Below, piece by piece: positions 9,563 through 18,481 of a DNA stretch of 64,000 bases. The notes beneath the pieces were generated by a model, which was given only the letters and a program-made list of their open reading frames with translations, was not told where the DNA came from and did not search any database. The position numbers and the translations under genes are program-made. Each line of letters opens with the position of its first letter. Position 1 is the stretch's first letter. The DNA lies in assembly GCF_028595285.1 (NCBI RefSeq), contig NZ_JAQQXQ010000003.1, positions 186,001 through 250,000 on the forward strand, given 5' to 3'. This DNA comes from Erythrobacter fulvus. GTDB lineage: Bacteria; Pseudomonadota; Alphaproteobacteria; Sphingomonadales; Sphingomonadaceae.

Positions 9563-10585
9563 ATGATTCCGGCGATCTTCGGCCTCGGCGGCCCGCATCT
9601 TACCGCTGACGAGCGCGCCTTCTTCCGCGAGGCCGATCCGGCGGGCTACATCCTGTTCGGCCGAAATTGCGAAAACCCCGACCAGTTGCGCGCACTGACG
9701 GACGATCTGCGTTCGATCCACGGACGCGACCGGCTGCTTGTCTCGATGGACCAGGAAGGCGGCCGCGTCGCCCGCCTGCGCCCGCCGCACTGGTCGGCCT
9801 ATCCCTGCGCGGATGCCTTCGCACGGCTTTACGACATTGCTCCTGCCAGCGCGATCGAAGCGGCGCGGGCCAATGCGACGGCAATGGCGCTCGAACTGTC
9901 TGCGATGGGGATCACGGTCGATTACCACCCGCCGCTCGACCTGAGGGTGCCGGGCGCGCATGACGTGATCGGCGACCGTGCCTTTGGCAGCGATCCGGTG
10001 CAGGTCGCCGCGCTGGGTCGCGCGGTGCTCGAAGGGCTGGCCGCCGGCGGCGTAACCGGCTGTATCAAGCACATGCCGGGCCACGGGCGCAGCGATGTCG
10101 ATACCCACAAGGCGCTGCCCACCGTCACCGCCAGCGCGGCCGAACTGGAAGCCGACCTCGCTCCGTTCCGCAAGCTCAACCATGCCCTGATCGGGATGAC
10201 CGGACATCTGGTGTTCACGGCGTGGGATGCAGAAAACCCGGTCACGCTGTCCGAAACCGTAATCCGCGACATCATTCGCGGTGCAATCGGCTTCGACGGC
10301 CTGTTGCTGACCGACGACATCGACATGGAGGCACTCGGCGGGTCGATCCCCGAACGTTCCGTGCGTGCCCATGCGGCGGGGTGCGACATCATCCTCAATT
10401 GCTGGGCGAAGATGGACGATATGGTCGGCATCTGCGAGGTGCTGCCGGCGATGTCCGACGCCACGGCCGCGCGGCTCGACCTCGCACTGGCGGGCACGCG
10501 CGTCGCCCCGGGTATGGCGCCGGAACAAGGCGAGTTGCTGGCCAAGCGCGACGCGCTGCTGGCGCTGACCGGAGCAGCGGCATGA
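9563..10585 (+). CDS. nagZ: Beta-N-acetylhexosaminidase NagZ
   Basis: Cytoplasmic GH3 glucosaminidase of peptidoglycan recycling that removes GlcNAc from anhydro-muropeptides. At 340 aa it has the single-domain NagZ length. The general acid/base loop is KHMPGHGRSDVDTHKALP (K169-H170, H174) and the nucleophile is D251 in LLTDDIDMEAL. The substrate-binding segment SMDQEGGRVARL is present near residue 61. No signal peptide is seen, as expected for a cytosolic enzyme. The stop overlaps the scpA ATG, indicating translational coupling. Confidence 0.96.
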   Translation: MIPAIFGLGGPHLTADERAFFREADPAGYILFGRNCENPDQLRALTDDLRSIHGRDRLLVSMDQEGGRVARLRPPHWSAYPCADAFARLYDIAPASAIEAARANATAMALELSAMGITVDYHPPLDLRVPGAHDVIGDRAFGSDPVQVAALGRAVLEGLAAGGVTGCIKHMPGHGRSDVDTHKALPTVTASAAELEADLAPFRKLNHALIGMTGHLVFTAWDAENPVTLSETVIRDIIRGAIGFDGLLLTDDIDMEALGGSIPERSVRAHAAGCDIILNCWAKMDDMVGICEVLPAMSDATAARLDLALAGTRVAPGMAPEQGELLAKRDALLALTGAAA

Positions 10586-11373
10586 GCGGCGAGGAACAGC
10601 CCTTCATGTTTCCGCCCGCCGATCCGTCCCGGCCCGAGACCGATTCGCTCTATCTCGCGCTCGACGGATGGGAAGGGCCGCTTGATCTGCTGCTCGACCT
10701 CGCGCGGCGGCAGAAGGTCGATTTGCGCCAGATCTCGATACTCGCGCTGGTCGATCAATACCTGATCTATATTGAACGCGCCGGTGCGTTGAAGCTTGAG
10801 CTTGCCGCCGATTACCTCGTGATGGCGGCCTGGCTCGCCTATCTGAAATCGGCGCTGCTGCTGCCCAAGGACGAGCAGGAAGATCCCTCGCCCGAAGAAC
10901 TCGCGCTGCGCCTGCAATTGCGTCTGCAACGCCTCGGCGCGATGCGCGAGGCGGCGGCGCGGCTGATGGGGCGCGATCGGATCGGGCGCGACGTATTCCT
11001 GCGCGGCGCGCCTGAAGGCCTGCGGACCGACCGAAAGACCGTGTGGCGTTCCGACATGTTTGCGCTGATTCAGGCCTACGGGCAGGTCAAGGCGCGCACC
11101 GCGCCGCGCATCTACCATGTCGCCAACCGTCCGGTGATGACGCTGGATTCCGCGCTCGAACGGGTTTCGGCGATGCTCGGCGTCACGCTGGAATGGATGG
11201 AAATCCGCGATTTTCTCCCGCCCCATGCCTCGCCGGAACTCAAGCGTTCGGCGCTGGCGTCGAGCTTTGTCGCGGCTCTGGAGCTGACCAAGCGCGGGCG
11301 TGCGGAGCTTGAGCAGGAGGGTGCCTTTGCGCCTTTGCGAATTCGCCGCCTTAAAGAGGGTGCAGCGGCGTGA
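10582..11373 (+). CDS. scpA: Segregation and condensation protein A (kleisin)
   Basis: Kleisin subunit that, with ScpB, bridges SMC heads in chromosome organisation. The 263-aa protein carries the ScpA N-terminal signature (LALDGWEGPLDLLLDLARRQKVDL, then ISILALVDQYL) and the C-terminal winged-helix region ending ELTKRGRAELEQEGAFAPLRIRR. The ATG overlaps the nagZ stop (ATGA), and its own stop overlaps the scpB GTG. Confidence 0.96.
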   Translation: MSGEEQPFMFPPADPSRPETDSLYLALDGWEGPLDLLLDLARRQKVDLRQISILALVDQYLIYIERAGALKLELAADYLVMAAWLAYLKSALLLPKDEQEDPSPEELALRLQLRLQRLGAMREAAARLMGRDRIGRDVFLRGAPEGLRTDRKTVWRSDMFALIQAYGQVKARTAPRIYHVANRPVMTLDSALERVSAMLGVTLEWMEIRDFLPPHASPELKRSALASSFVAALELTKRGRAELEQEGAFAPLRIRRLKEGAAA

Positions 11374-11987
11374 GCGAGCAGCCCGGCACGCTCGAACGCG
11401 CGGTGGAGGCAACGTTGTTCGCTGCCGAGGAGCCGATGACGGTCGATGCGCTCGCTACCCATCTCGGCGGGCTGGAGCCTGCGGAGGTGCGCGATGCGCT
11501 CGCCGCGCTGGAACGGCAATATGCGGCGCGCGGCGTGCATCTGGTCGAACGCGCCAAGCGCTGGCATTTCGAGACCGCGCCCGATCTTGCCCACCTGTTA
11601 CGGCGCGAAAAGGAGCAGGTGCGGCGCCTCAGCCGCGCGGCGACGGAAGTGCTGGCGATCATCGCCTATCACGAGCCCGTCAGCCGCGCCGAAATCGAAT
11701 CGATCCGCGGCGTGCAGACCAGCGCCGGCACGCTCGACGTGCTGATGGAGGCGGGCTGGATCCGTCCCGCCGGTCGCCGCGAGGTGCCGGGGCGTCCGGT
11801 GATCTATGCGACAACGCCCGAATTTCTCGACCATTTCGGGCTCGAATCCCGCCGCGACCTGCCCGGTATCGACGAATTGCGCGCCGCCGGCTTGCTCGAT
11901 CCGGTGGACGAGGCGATGGAAACCGCGATGCGTTTCGAACCGGACGAACCCGACGCGGACGAAGGGGCCGATAGCGAGTATCCCTAG
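11370..11987 (+). CDS. scpB: Segregation and condensation protein B
   Basis: Partner of ScpA in the SMC-ScpAB complex, 205 aa. Two winged-helix domains are visible: residues about 8-80 ([20 protein letters not shown]) and about 85-170 ([62 protein letters not shown]). The GTG start at 11370 overlaps the scpA stop. A short acidic tail ([16 protein letters not shown]) follows. Confidence 0.96.
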   Translation: MSEQPGTLERAVEATLFAAEEPMTVDALATHLGGLEPAEVRDALAALERQYAARGVHLVERAKRWHFETAPDLAHLLRREKEQVRRLSRAATEVLAIIAYHEPVSRAEIESIRGVQTSAGTLDVLMEAGWIRPAGRREVPGRPVIYATTPEFLDHFGLESRRDLPGIDELRAAGLLDPVDEAMETAMRFEPDEPDADEGADSEYP

Positions 11988-12075
11988 CGCTTTTGTCGCG
12001 CGCCGCTTAACGAAGGTGGCGAAGCCGCCGCAAGGCTCCTATATAGTGGTGGCACACGAACAAGAGTCTTGGCTT

Positions 12076-12312
12076 ATGCAACCCGGTATCTGGCAAATCC
12101 TCATTATCGCCGTCGTCGTCCTGATCCTGTTCGGGCGCGGGCGCATTTCGGAAATGATGGGCGACTTCGGCAAGGGCATCTCCAGCTTCAAGAAGGGCAT
12201 GAACGAAACCGATCAGGCTTCGGCCAAGCCCCGGATCGAGCCGCCCGCGGAAACCGCCACGCCTGCGGAAACCGTCGCGCCTGCCGAAAAGAACGACACC
12301 ACCGGCAACTGA
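12076..12312 (+). CDS. tatA: Sec-independent translocase subunit TatA
   Basis: Pore-forming subunit of the twin-arginine translocase. The 78-aa protein shows the standard layout: a short N-terminal membrane helix ([17 protein letters not shown]), a hinge [22 protein letters not shown] amphipathic helix, and a disordered Ala/Pro/Glu tail. It starts at ATG 12076, 88 bp after scpB, and begins tatA-tatB-tatC. Confidence 0.96.
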   Translation: MQPGIWQILIIAVVVLILFGRGRISEMMGDFGKGISSFKKGMNETDQASAKPRIEPPAETATPAETVAPAEKNDTTGN

Positions 12313-12349
12313 TCTTCGCTCAACAGGAGGCGGCGCGCCCGCACCTTTC

Positions 12350-12715
12350 ATGTTCGACATCGGCGCCGCGGAACTGCTGGTCATCATCATCGTCGCGGTC
12401 ATCGTGATCGGGCCGAAGGACTTTCCGCTTGCCATGCGCACAGCGGGTCGCTGGATCGGCAAGGTCCGGCGCGTCTCCGCCCATTTCCGCAGCGGCATCG
12501 ACACGATGGTTCGCGAGGCCGAACTGGAAGACATGGAGAAGAAGTGGAAGGCGCAGAACGAGGAGATCATGCGCCGTTCTGCCGCGCTTACCGAACAGGA
12601 AAACGGTGCTCCGGTGATGACCGGGCCTCCGCCCGTCGAACCGCCTTCGGCGGCCGAGGCTCCCCCCGAAGACAAGCCCCGGGACGCAGCCGGCAAGGGT
12701 GACGGCGATGTTTGA
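12350..12715 (+). CDS. tatB: Sec-independent translocase subunit TatB
   Basis: TatB, 121 aa, acts with TatC in recognising twin-arginine signal peptides. The N-terminus MFDIGAAELLVIIIVAVIVIGPKDFPLAMRTAGRW is typical, with the Glu in the membrane helix and the GP hinge. It is followed by an amphipathic and charged helix and a Pro-rich tail. The last codons overlap the start of tatC by 8 bp. Confidence 0.95.
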   Translation: MFDIGAAELLVIIIVAVIVIGPKDFPLAMRTAGRWIGKVRRVSAHFRSGIDTMVREAELEDMEKKWKAQNEEIMRRSAALTEQENGAPVMTGPPPVEPPSAAEAPPEDKPRDAAGKGDGDV

Positions 12716-13502
12716 GATCGACGATCTCGACGAAACCCGCGCGCCGCTGCTGGATCATCTGATCGAACTGCGTACCCGCGTCATCCGTTCGCTGCTGGCG
12801 TTGCTGGTGGGGTTCGCGGTGTGTTTCTATTTTGCCGACGAGATTCTCGGTTTTCTCGTCCAGCCGCTGCGCGCTGCCTTTCCCGATGGCCAAGGCCAGC
12901 TGATCTTCACCAAGCTGCCGGAAGTCTTCTTTGTCGAGATGAAGGTCGGGCTGTTCGCGGGCTTCATGGTCAGCTTTCCCGTTATCGCCAACCAGCTGTG
13001 GGCGTTTGTCGCGCCGGGGCTTTATGCGCGCGAGAAGAAGGCGTTTTTGCCCTTCCTGATCGCCACGCCTGTGCTGTTTCTAGGCGGGGCGGCGCTGGCC
13101 TATTTCGTCGTCATGCCCACCGCTTTTCGGTTCTTCCTCGGCTTTGGAGGGGCGGCCGGAGGGCTGGAGGTGCAGGCACTGCCGAGCGCCGGCGAATATC
13201 TCGATCTGGTGATGCAGTTCATCCTCGCCTTCGGGCTTACCTTCCTGTTGCCGGTGCTGCTGTTGCTGCTGCACCGTGCAGGGATCGTCACCCGGGCGCA
13301 GATGGCAGGCGCGCGGCGCTATGTGGTGGTCGGGGTGTTCGTGATCGCCGCGGTGGTGACCCCGCCCGATCCCGGCTCGCAGGTGATCCTCGCGCTGCCG
13401 CTGCTGTTGCTGTTCGAAGCCTCGCTGCTGCTGATGCGGCTGCAGGAACGCAAGGTAGAGGCCGAAAAGGCGGCCGAGCAGGTGGAGCAGGCGGCGGAGT
13501 AG
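12708..13502 (+). CDS. tatC: Sec-independent translocase subunit TatC
   Basis: Polytopic core subunit of the Tat translocase, 264 aa, with six predicted membrane spans. Signature regions are LLDHLIELRTRVIRSLLAL at the N-terminus, FAGFMVSFPVIANQLWAFVAPGLYAREKK, and VVTPPDPGSQVILALPLLLLFE. The ATG at 12708 follows AGGG by 8 bp; a GTG at 12699 is also in frame. The C-terminal tail is charged. The stop directly abuts the stop of the convergent amidohydrolase gene. Confidence 0.96.
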   Translation: MFEIDDLDETRAPLLDHLIELRTRVIRSLLALLVGFAVCFYFADEILGFLVQPLRAAFPDGQGQLIFTKLPEVFFVEMKVGLFAGFMVSFPVIANQLWAFVAPGLYAREKKAFLPFLIATPVLFLGGAALAYFVVMPTAFRFFLGFGGAAGGLEVQALPSAGEYLDLVMQFILAFGLTFLLPVLLLLLHRAGIVTRAQMAGARRYVVVGVFVIAAVVTPPDPGSQVILALPLLLLFEASLLLMRLQERKVEAEKAAEQVEQAAE

Positions 13503-15152
13503 TTACTCCGCCCCGCGCACCTTTACCCCGCCGATCCACACTTCGATGATCTTCGTCTGGCGGATCTCGTCGGGCGAGGCGAGCAGCGGATCATTGTCGA
13601 CCAGCAGGAAATCGGCCCGCTCGCCCGGAATCAGGCGTCCGAAGCGTCCCTCGGCAAAGCCTGCAAAGGCGGCGTCAGATGTGAACCCGGCCAGCGCCGT
13701 CTCGCGGTTCACCGTTTCCTGCGGGAACCATCCGCCGAAGGGCTCGCCGTTCGCATCGGTGCGGCTGATCGCGGCTGCCATTCCGGCGAAAGGATCGGCC
13801 GGCTCCACCGGCGCATCGGAACCGAAGGCCAGCCGCCCGCCGACCTTCATCACGCTGCGCCAGGGATAGGCACCCTCGAGCCGGTCCGGCCCCAGCCGCG
13901 CCTCGGCCATCAGCCGGTCGGAGGTCTGGTGGAGTGGCTGCATGGAGGCGATTACCCCGTGCTTGCCGAGCAGCGGAAGATCCGCCGGATCGACGATCTG
14001 GGCATGCTCGATCCGCCAACGCCGGTCGCCGTCATAGCTTTCGGAAAGCTCCTCAATCGCCGTCAGCACCTCGGCATTGGCGGCATCGCCGATGGCATGG
14101 ACGGCGGTCTGGAAATTGTCCATCGCCGCGCGGCTCATCAGGTTGCGCAGCTGGGCCGGGGTGAGCAGCGGCAGGCCTTTTGCGCCCGGATCGTCGTGAT
14201 AGGGCGCCTTCAGACTCGCCCCGCGCGAACCCAGCGCGCCGTCGAGATAGAGCTTGATCCCGCCCATCCGCAGCCTGTCGTCGTAGAGCCACATCGTCGG
14301 CCCCGCGCCGGCGACAGTTTCGAGCGTTTCGAACCCGTCGGCATAGGCCATGATCCGAACCTGCAACCGCCCGCTGTCTCCGGCGCGGCGGAAGGTCGTC
14401 CAATCGGCCATCTCCGTGCCCATGTCCGCGACGGCCGTCACGCCTTTGGCCAGCAGCACCTCTTGCGCCTTGGCGAAGGCCAGATCGCGGTCTTCGGGGC
14501 GAGGCGGGGGCACGACCTTGCCGACCAGCGCAATCGCGTTGTCCACGAATACGCCTGTCGGATTGCCCTTGGCATCGCGGATCACCTTGCCGCCCGCCGG
14601 ATCGGGGGTCTTGGCGGTGACACCAGCGGTCTGGATCGCAAGGGTGTTGGCCCAGTTGGCGTGATTGTCCGCGCGTTCGAGCCACACCGGACGGTCAGAC
14701 ACCACGGCGTCGAGTTCGGTGGCGGTTGGGAAGCGGCCGAGACCCCATTTTTCCTGATTCCAGCCGCGGCCGAGGATCCACGGTCGGCCCGGGTTTTCCT
14801 CCGCGAAGCTTTTGATCTTCGCCAGCGCGTCTTCAAGCGAGGTGGTGTCCGACAGGTCGAGCGTCAGTGCCGCAAAGCCGATGTCCATGACATGCACGTG
14901 GGCGTCGATCATGCCCGGGATCAGCACCCGACCTTCGCCGTTGAGGCGGTAATCGACCCGCGGGCGCTCGTCACCGCGCGCCAGCAGGGTTACGACCTTG
15001 CCATCATCGTCGAATACGAGGCCGGTGAAGCGCCGGACCTTGCCTTGCTCGTCGATGGTCACGCCGTCGACATTGTCGACCAGCGTATCGGCGAGCGCGG
15101 GGGAGACGAGAGCAGTCGAGGCGGCCAGCGCCGCAAGACAAAGACGCAGCAT
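13503..15152 (-). CDS. Exported amidohydrolase (Amidohydro_3/YtcJ-like)
   Basis: A 549-aa metal-dependent hydrolase with a Sec signal peptide (MLRLCLAALAASTALVSPALA, cleavage after ALA). Metal-binding motifs of the amidohydrolase fold are visible: DAHVHVMD (HxH), HAIGDAANAEVL, RIEHAQIV, and the late Asp in AFGSDAPVEPADP. The C-terminal composite-domain return is LIPGERADFLLVDNDP. The substrate is unknown; relatives act on amide or imidazolidine-type bonds. It starts 2 nt after the upstream dehydrogenase gene, so the two form an operon. Confidence 0.9.
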   Translation of the reverse strand: MLRLCLAALAASTALVSPALADTLVDNVDGVTIDEQGKVRRFTGLVFDDDGKVVTLLARGDERPRVDYRLNGEGRVLIPGMIDAHVHVMDIGFAALTLDLSDTTSLEDALAKIKSFAEENPGRPWILGRGWNQEKWGLGRFPTATELDAVVSDRPVWLERADNHANWANTLAIQTAGVTAKTPDPAGGKVIRDAKGNPTGVFVDNAIALVGKVVPPPRPEDRDLAFAKAQEVLLAKGVTAVADMGTEMADWTTFRRAGDSGRLQVRIMAYADGFETLETVAGAGPTMWLYDDRLRMGGIKLYLDGALGSRGASLKAPYHDDPGAKGLPLLTPAQLRNLMSRAAMDNFQTAVHAIGDAANAEVLTAIEELSESYDGDRRWRIEHAQIVDPADLPLLGKHGVIASMQPLHQTSDRLMAEARLGPDRLEGAYPWRSVMKVGGRLAFGSDAPVEPADPFAGMAAAISRTDANGEPFGGWFPQETVNRETALAGFTSDAAFAGFAEGRFGRLIPGERADFLLVDNDPLLASPDEIRQTKIIEVWIGGVKVRGAE

Positions 15153-15154
15153 GC

Positions 15155-16063
15155 TTATCCTTCTTCGGAAATACGACGAGGCAGACGGGTAACGAGCGCG
15201 CTGGTGTCCTTGCGTCCGCCGCCCGCTGCCTGCACGTCGGCATAGAACTGGTCGACCAGCGCGGTGACCGGTGCGGCTAGGCCCAGACGGCGCGCTTCGG
15301 CCAGCGCATAGCCCAGATCCTTGCGCATCCAGTCGATCGCGAAGCCGAAATCGAATTCATTCCGGGTCATCGTCGCCCAGCGGTTGTCCATCTGCCAGCT
15401 TTGCGCTGCGCCGCCCGATATGGCCTCATAGGTCTTGTCGAGATCGAGCCCGGCGGCCTCGGCCAGACGGACCGCTTCGGACAGCCCGGCGAGCACGCCC
15501 GCTATACACATCTGGTTGGCCATTTTGGCGGTCTGGCCCGCACCCGCCGGGCCGACATGCACAATCGCCTTGGCGTAAGCGTCCATCACCGGCTCTGCCC
15601 GCGCCAGATCATCGGCGCTGCCGCCGCACATGATCGCCAGCTTGCCATTGACGGCGCCTGCCTCGCCGCCGCTGACCGGCGCATCGACAAAACCGATGCC
15701 CTTGGCGGCGCAGGCGCCGTCCAGTTCGCGGGCAAGGTCGGCAGAGGTGGTGGTGTGATCGACCAGCAGGCTGCCTTCCGCCATCGCGCCCAGCACGCCG
15801 TCTGCGCCGAACACGATCTGACGCACGTCGTCGTCATTGCCGACGCAGGTAAAGACGATGTCGGCCCCCTGCGCTGCCTGTGCCGGGGTGGCGCCAAAGC
15901 CGACCTTCAACCTTTCTGCGGCCCAAACCTCACGCCATTTCGCCGCACGTGCAGCCGATCGGTTATAGGCCGTTACGCTGTATCCGGCGCGGGCGAGGTG
16001 GCCGGCCATCGGCCCGCCCATCACGCCCAGCCCGATGAAGGCAATGCTCAGGTTTTCGCTCAT
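15155..16063 (-). CDS. NAD(P)-dependent oxidoreductase, 3-hydroxyisobutyrate dehydrogenase family
   Basis: Beta-hydroxyacid dehydrogenase, 302 aa. The N-terminal Rossmann motif is FIGLGVMGGPMAGHL, and the substrate-site signature is DAPVSGGEAGA. The catalytic Lys lies in GPAGAGQTAKMANQM, followed by the all-helical C-terminal domain. It could be 3-hydroxyisobutyrate, tartronate-semialdehyde or glyoxylate/succinic-semialdehyde reductase; sequence alone does not decide. It lies upstream of, and is coupled to, the exported amidohydrolase, and is divergent from the threonine ammonia-lyase gene. Confidence 0.9.
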   Translation of the reverse strand: MSENLSIAFIGLGVMGGPMAGHLARAGYSVTAYNRSAARAAKWREVWAAERLKVGFGATPAQAAQGADIVFTCVGNDDDVRQIVFGADGVLGAMAEGSLLVDHTTTSADLARELDGACAAKGIGFVDAPVSGGEAGAVNGKLAIMCGGSADDLARAEPVMDAYAKAIVHVGPAGAGQTAKMANQMCIAGVLAGLSEAVRLAEAAGLDLDKTYEAISGGAAQSWQMDNRWATMTRNEFDFGFAIDWMRKDLGYALAEARRLGLAAPVTALVDQFYADVQAAGGGRKDTSALVTRLPRRISEEG

Positions 16064-16173
16064 GGCCGCGGTGCCTATCGCCTTCGCGCGGGATTGCCAA
16101 CTCGGCCGTGCATGCGAATTCCGTCCGCGGGCGATTGCCCTTGCGTCAACAAGCCTCTAATCGCCGCCCCACT

Positions 16174-17436
16174 ATGTCGACACAGCTTGCAGCATCGGCC
16201 CCCAAGGGCAACGCCGCCACTCCGGCGGACCTGACCATCGACGATGTGCGCGCCGCCGCCGCGCGGATCGGCGGCGCGGTGGTCAAGACGCCGATGATGC
16301 ATTCGATCACGCTGTCGGAAATCACCGGCGCGGATATCTGGCTGAAGTTCGAGAACCTCCAGTTCACGGCCGCCTACAAGGAACGCGGCGCACTCAATGC
16401 GCTGCTGCAACTGACCGAGGAACAGCGCGCGCGCGGCGTGATTGCGGCTTCGGCGGGCAATCACAGCCAGGGGCTTTCCTATCACGGCACCCGGCTGGGC
16501 GTGCCGGTTACCATCGTCATGCCGCGCACGACGCCAACCGTGAAGGTGATGCAGACCGAAAGCGTCGGCGGCAAGGTGGTGCTGGAGGGCGAGACTTTCG
16601 ACGAGGCCTATGCCCATGCCCGCAAGCTCGAAGGCGAGCTGGGCCTGACTTTCGTCCATCCCTTCGACGATCCGCATGTGGCCGCGGGCGCGGGCACGGT
16701 TGCGCTCGAGATGTTCGAGGTTAAATCCGATCTCGATTGCATCGTCACCCCGATTGGCGGGGGCGGGCTAATTTCGGGCATGGCGACGGTTGCCAAGGCG
16801 CTGAACCCCGCGATGGAAGTGGTGGGTGTGCAGGCGGCACTGTTCCCGTCGATGTTCGACAAGATCAAGGGCGCGGACCTGCCTTGTGGCGGCGACACGC
16901 TGGCCGAAGGCATCGCGGTCAAGAAGCCGGGCGAATTCACGGCCAAGGTCATTGCCGAGCGCGTGGACGACATTCTGCTGGTGGATGAACCCGCGCTAGA
17001 AAAGGCGGTGGCGTTGCTGCTCCAGATCGAGAAGACCGTGGTCGAAGGCGCGGGCGCCGCAGGGCTGGCAGCGGTGCTGAGCAATCCGGCGCGGTTTGCG
17101 GGCAAGAGCATCGGGCTGGTGCTGTGCGGCGGCAATATCGATACCCGCCTGCTCGCCAATGTGCTGCTGCGCGATCTGGCGCGGCAGGGGCGGCTGGCAC
17201 GCCTGCGCATCACCCTGCAGGATCGGCCCGGGGCGCTGTTCCGGGTGATGCGCCTGTTTGACGAACACAACGTCAACATCATCGAAATCTATCACCAGCG
17301 CATCTTCACCACGCTGCCGGCCAAGGGCCTGATTACCGATATCGAATGCGAGGCGCGCGATGCCGATCAGGTCGAACGGCTGGTCGAAGGGCTGCGGGCC
17401 AAGGGTTATTCGGTGCAGATGGTCGAACTGGGCTGA
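16174..17436 (+). CDS. Threonine ammonia-lyase with C-terminal ACT domain
   Basis: PLP-dependent enzyme converting threonine to 2-oxobutanoate and ammonia. The 420-aa protein has the PLP Lys at K69 (NLQFTAAYKERGALNAL), a cofactor loop SAGNHSQGLSYH and the glycine loop TPIGGGGLISGMATV. A single C-terminal ACT domain (about 344-420, RLRITLQDRPGALFRVMRLFDEHNVNI) makes it a probable regulated, isoleucine-pathway or catabolic form. The start is ATG 16174; the longer open frame upstream has no support. It is divergent from the dehydrogenase gene. Confidence 0.93.
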   Translation: MSTQLAASAPKGNAATPADLTIDDVRAAAARIGGAVVKTPMMHSITLSEITGADIWLKFENLQFTAAYKERGALNALLQLTEEQRARGVIAASAGNHSQGLSYHGTRLGVPVTIVMPRTTPTVKVMQTESVGGKVVLEGETFDEAYAHARKLEGELGLTFVHPFDDPHVAAGAGTVALEMFEVKSDLDCIVTPIGGGGLISGMATVAKALNPAMEVVGVQAALFPSMFDKIKGADLPCGGDTLAEGIAVKKPGEFTAKVIAERVDDILLVDEPALEKAVALLLQIEKTVVEGAGAAGLAAVLSNPARFAGKSIGLVLCGGNIDTRLLANVLLRDLARQGRLARLRITLQDRPGALFRVMRLFDEHNVNIIEIYHQRIFTTLPAKGLITDIECEARDADQVERLVEGLRAKGYSVQMVELG

Positions 17437-17541
17437 TCGGTCCGGCGCGAATTTCGCTCGCCCGGGCGCAGCGTTTTTCTGCCTTTTCCCCCTTAGACTG
17501 GCGTGCGTTTGTGCACATTGCGCGATTATTCGCATCGTTTC

Positions 17542-17561
17542 ATGGTTAAGGGACTTTTACC
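17542..17561 (-). promoter_or_regulatory. CtrA-box-like motif upstream of bpt
   Basis: Read on the minus strand this is GTAA-N7-TTAACCAT, one base from the alphaproteobacterial CtrA consensus TTAA-N7-TTAAC and containing the 8-mer half-site TTAACCAT. It lies 75-94 bp before the bpt start, in the 199-bp gap after the ammonia-lyase gene. A chance match cannot be excluded. Confidence 0.3.
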
Positions 17562-17635
17562 GCGGGCCGCGTGCAGGCATAACCTTTCGGTAACAATTGC
17601 CACCGCGATTCACGCCAAGAGGATATAGCCCGCCC

Positions 17636-18481
17636 GTGACGGCACCGATCCGCTTCCCGAGATTCTTCGTGACCAGCCCGGCGCCCTGCCCCTATCTGCC
17701 GGGCCGGAGCGAGCGGAAGGTGTTTACCGAACTCAAGGGCCCGCACGCAGACCAGCTCAATGAAGCGCTTGGCAGGATCGGGTTCCGGCGCAGCCAGACG
17801 GTGGCCTATCGCCCTTCCTGTCTTGATTGTCAGGCCTGTGTTTCGGTGCGGGTGGTGGCGGGCGAATTCCGGCCCTCGCCGAGCCAGAAGCGTGATCTGA
17901 AGCGCAACAGCGATCTGATCGTGACCGAATGCCGTCCGTGGGCGACCGACGAACAGTTCGACCTGCTGGCACGCTATCTCGGTCGGCGGCACCCGGATGG
18001 CGGCATGGCGGCAATGGACGAGCTCGATTATGCCGACATGATCGAACACACGCCCGTCAACAGTGTGGTGACCGAATATCGCGAACTTGGTGCGGGTGGT
18101 CGGCCCGGACGTCTGGTGGGGGCCTGCCTGACCGACCGGCAGGGCGATGGCCTGTCGATGATCTATTCCTTCTACGAACCCGATCATGCGGACCGCGTGG
18201 GTCTCGGCAATTTTATTATCCTGGATCACATCCGCCGCGCGGCGGCCGAAGGGCTGCCCTATGTCTATCTGGGCTATTGGGTCGAAGGTAGCCCCCGGAT
18301 GCAGTACAAGGTCCGTTACCGCCCGATGGAGCGGCTGACCCGCGAAGGCTGGCAGCCGATGGATCCGGAAGAACAGCATCGGCTGATCGCCGCGGCCACC
18401 GCGCCGCGCCAGCCGCAGGACGCGTCGCTGGCCGGCGCCCGAGGCAAGGATGGCCAGCCCGTCAAATTTCCGGGAAGCTAG
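17636..18481 (+). CDS. bpt: Aspartate/glutamate leucyltransferase (ATE family)
   Basis: N-degron enzyme that transfers an amino acid from aminoacyl-tRNA (leucine for bacterial Bpt) to N-terminal Asp/Glu of proteins, marking them for degradation. It is 281 aa. The N-terminal ATE_N signature is [18 protein letters not shown], followed by [18 protein letters not shown]. The C-terminal ATE_C domain includes [26 protein letters not shown] and [15 protein letters not shown]. The GTG start at 17636 follows AGAGGA by about 12 bp. Its last 32 bp overlap the tamA gene. Confidence 0.93.
   Translation: MTAPIRFPRFFVTSPAPCPYLPGRSERKVFTELKGPHADQLNEALGRIGFRRSQTVAYRPSCLDCQACVSVRVVAGEFRPSPSQKRDLKRNSDLIVTECRPWATDEQFDLLARYLGRRHPDGGMAAMDELDYADMIEHTPVNSVVTEYRELGAGGRPGRLVGACLTDRQGDGLSMIYSFYEPDHADRVGLGNFIILDHIRRAAAEGLPYVYLGYWVEGSPRMQYKVRYRPMERLTREGWQPMDPEEQHRLIAAATAPRQPQDASLAGARGKDGQPVKFPGS

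Noticed and set aside
17440-17500. Terminator after threonine ammonia-lyase (CGCCCGGGCG then TTTTT)
   Set aside because: The palindrome has no loop and the surrounding bases do not extend the stem; the T-run alone is not convincing.
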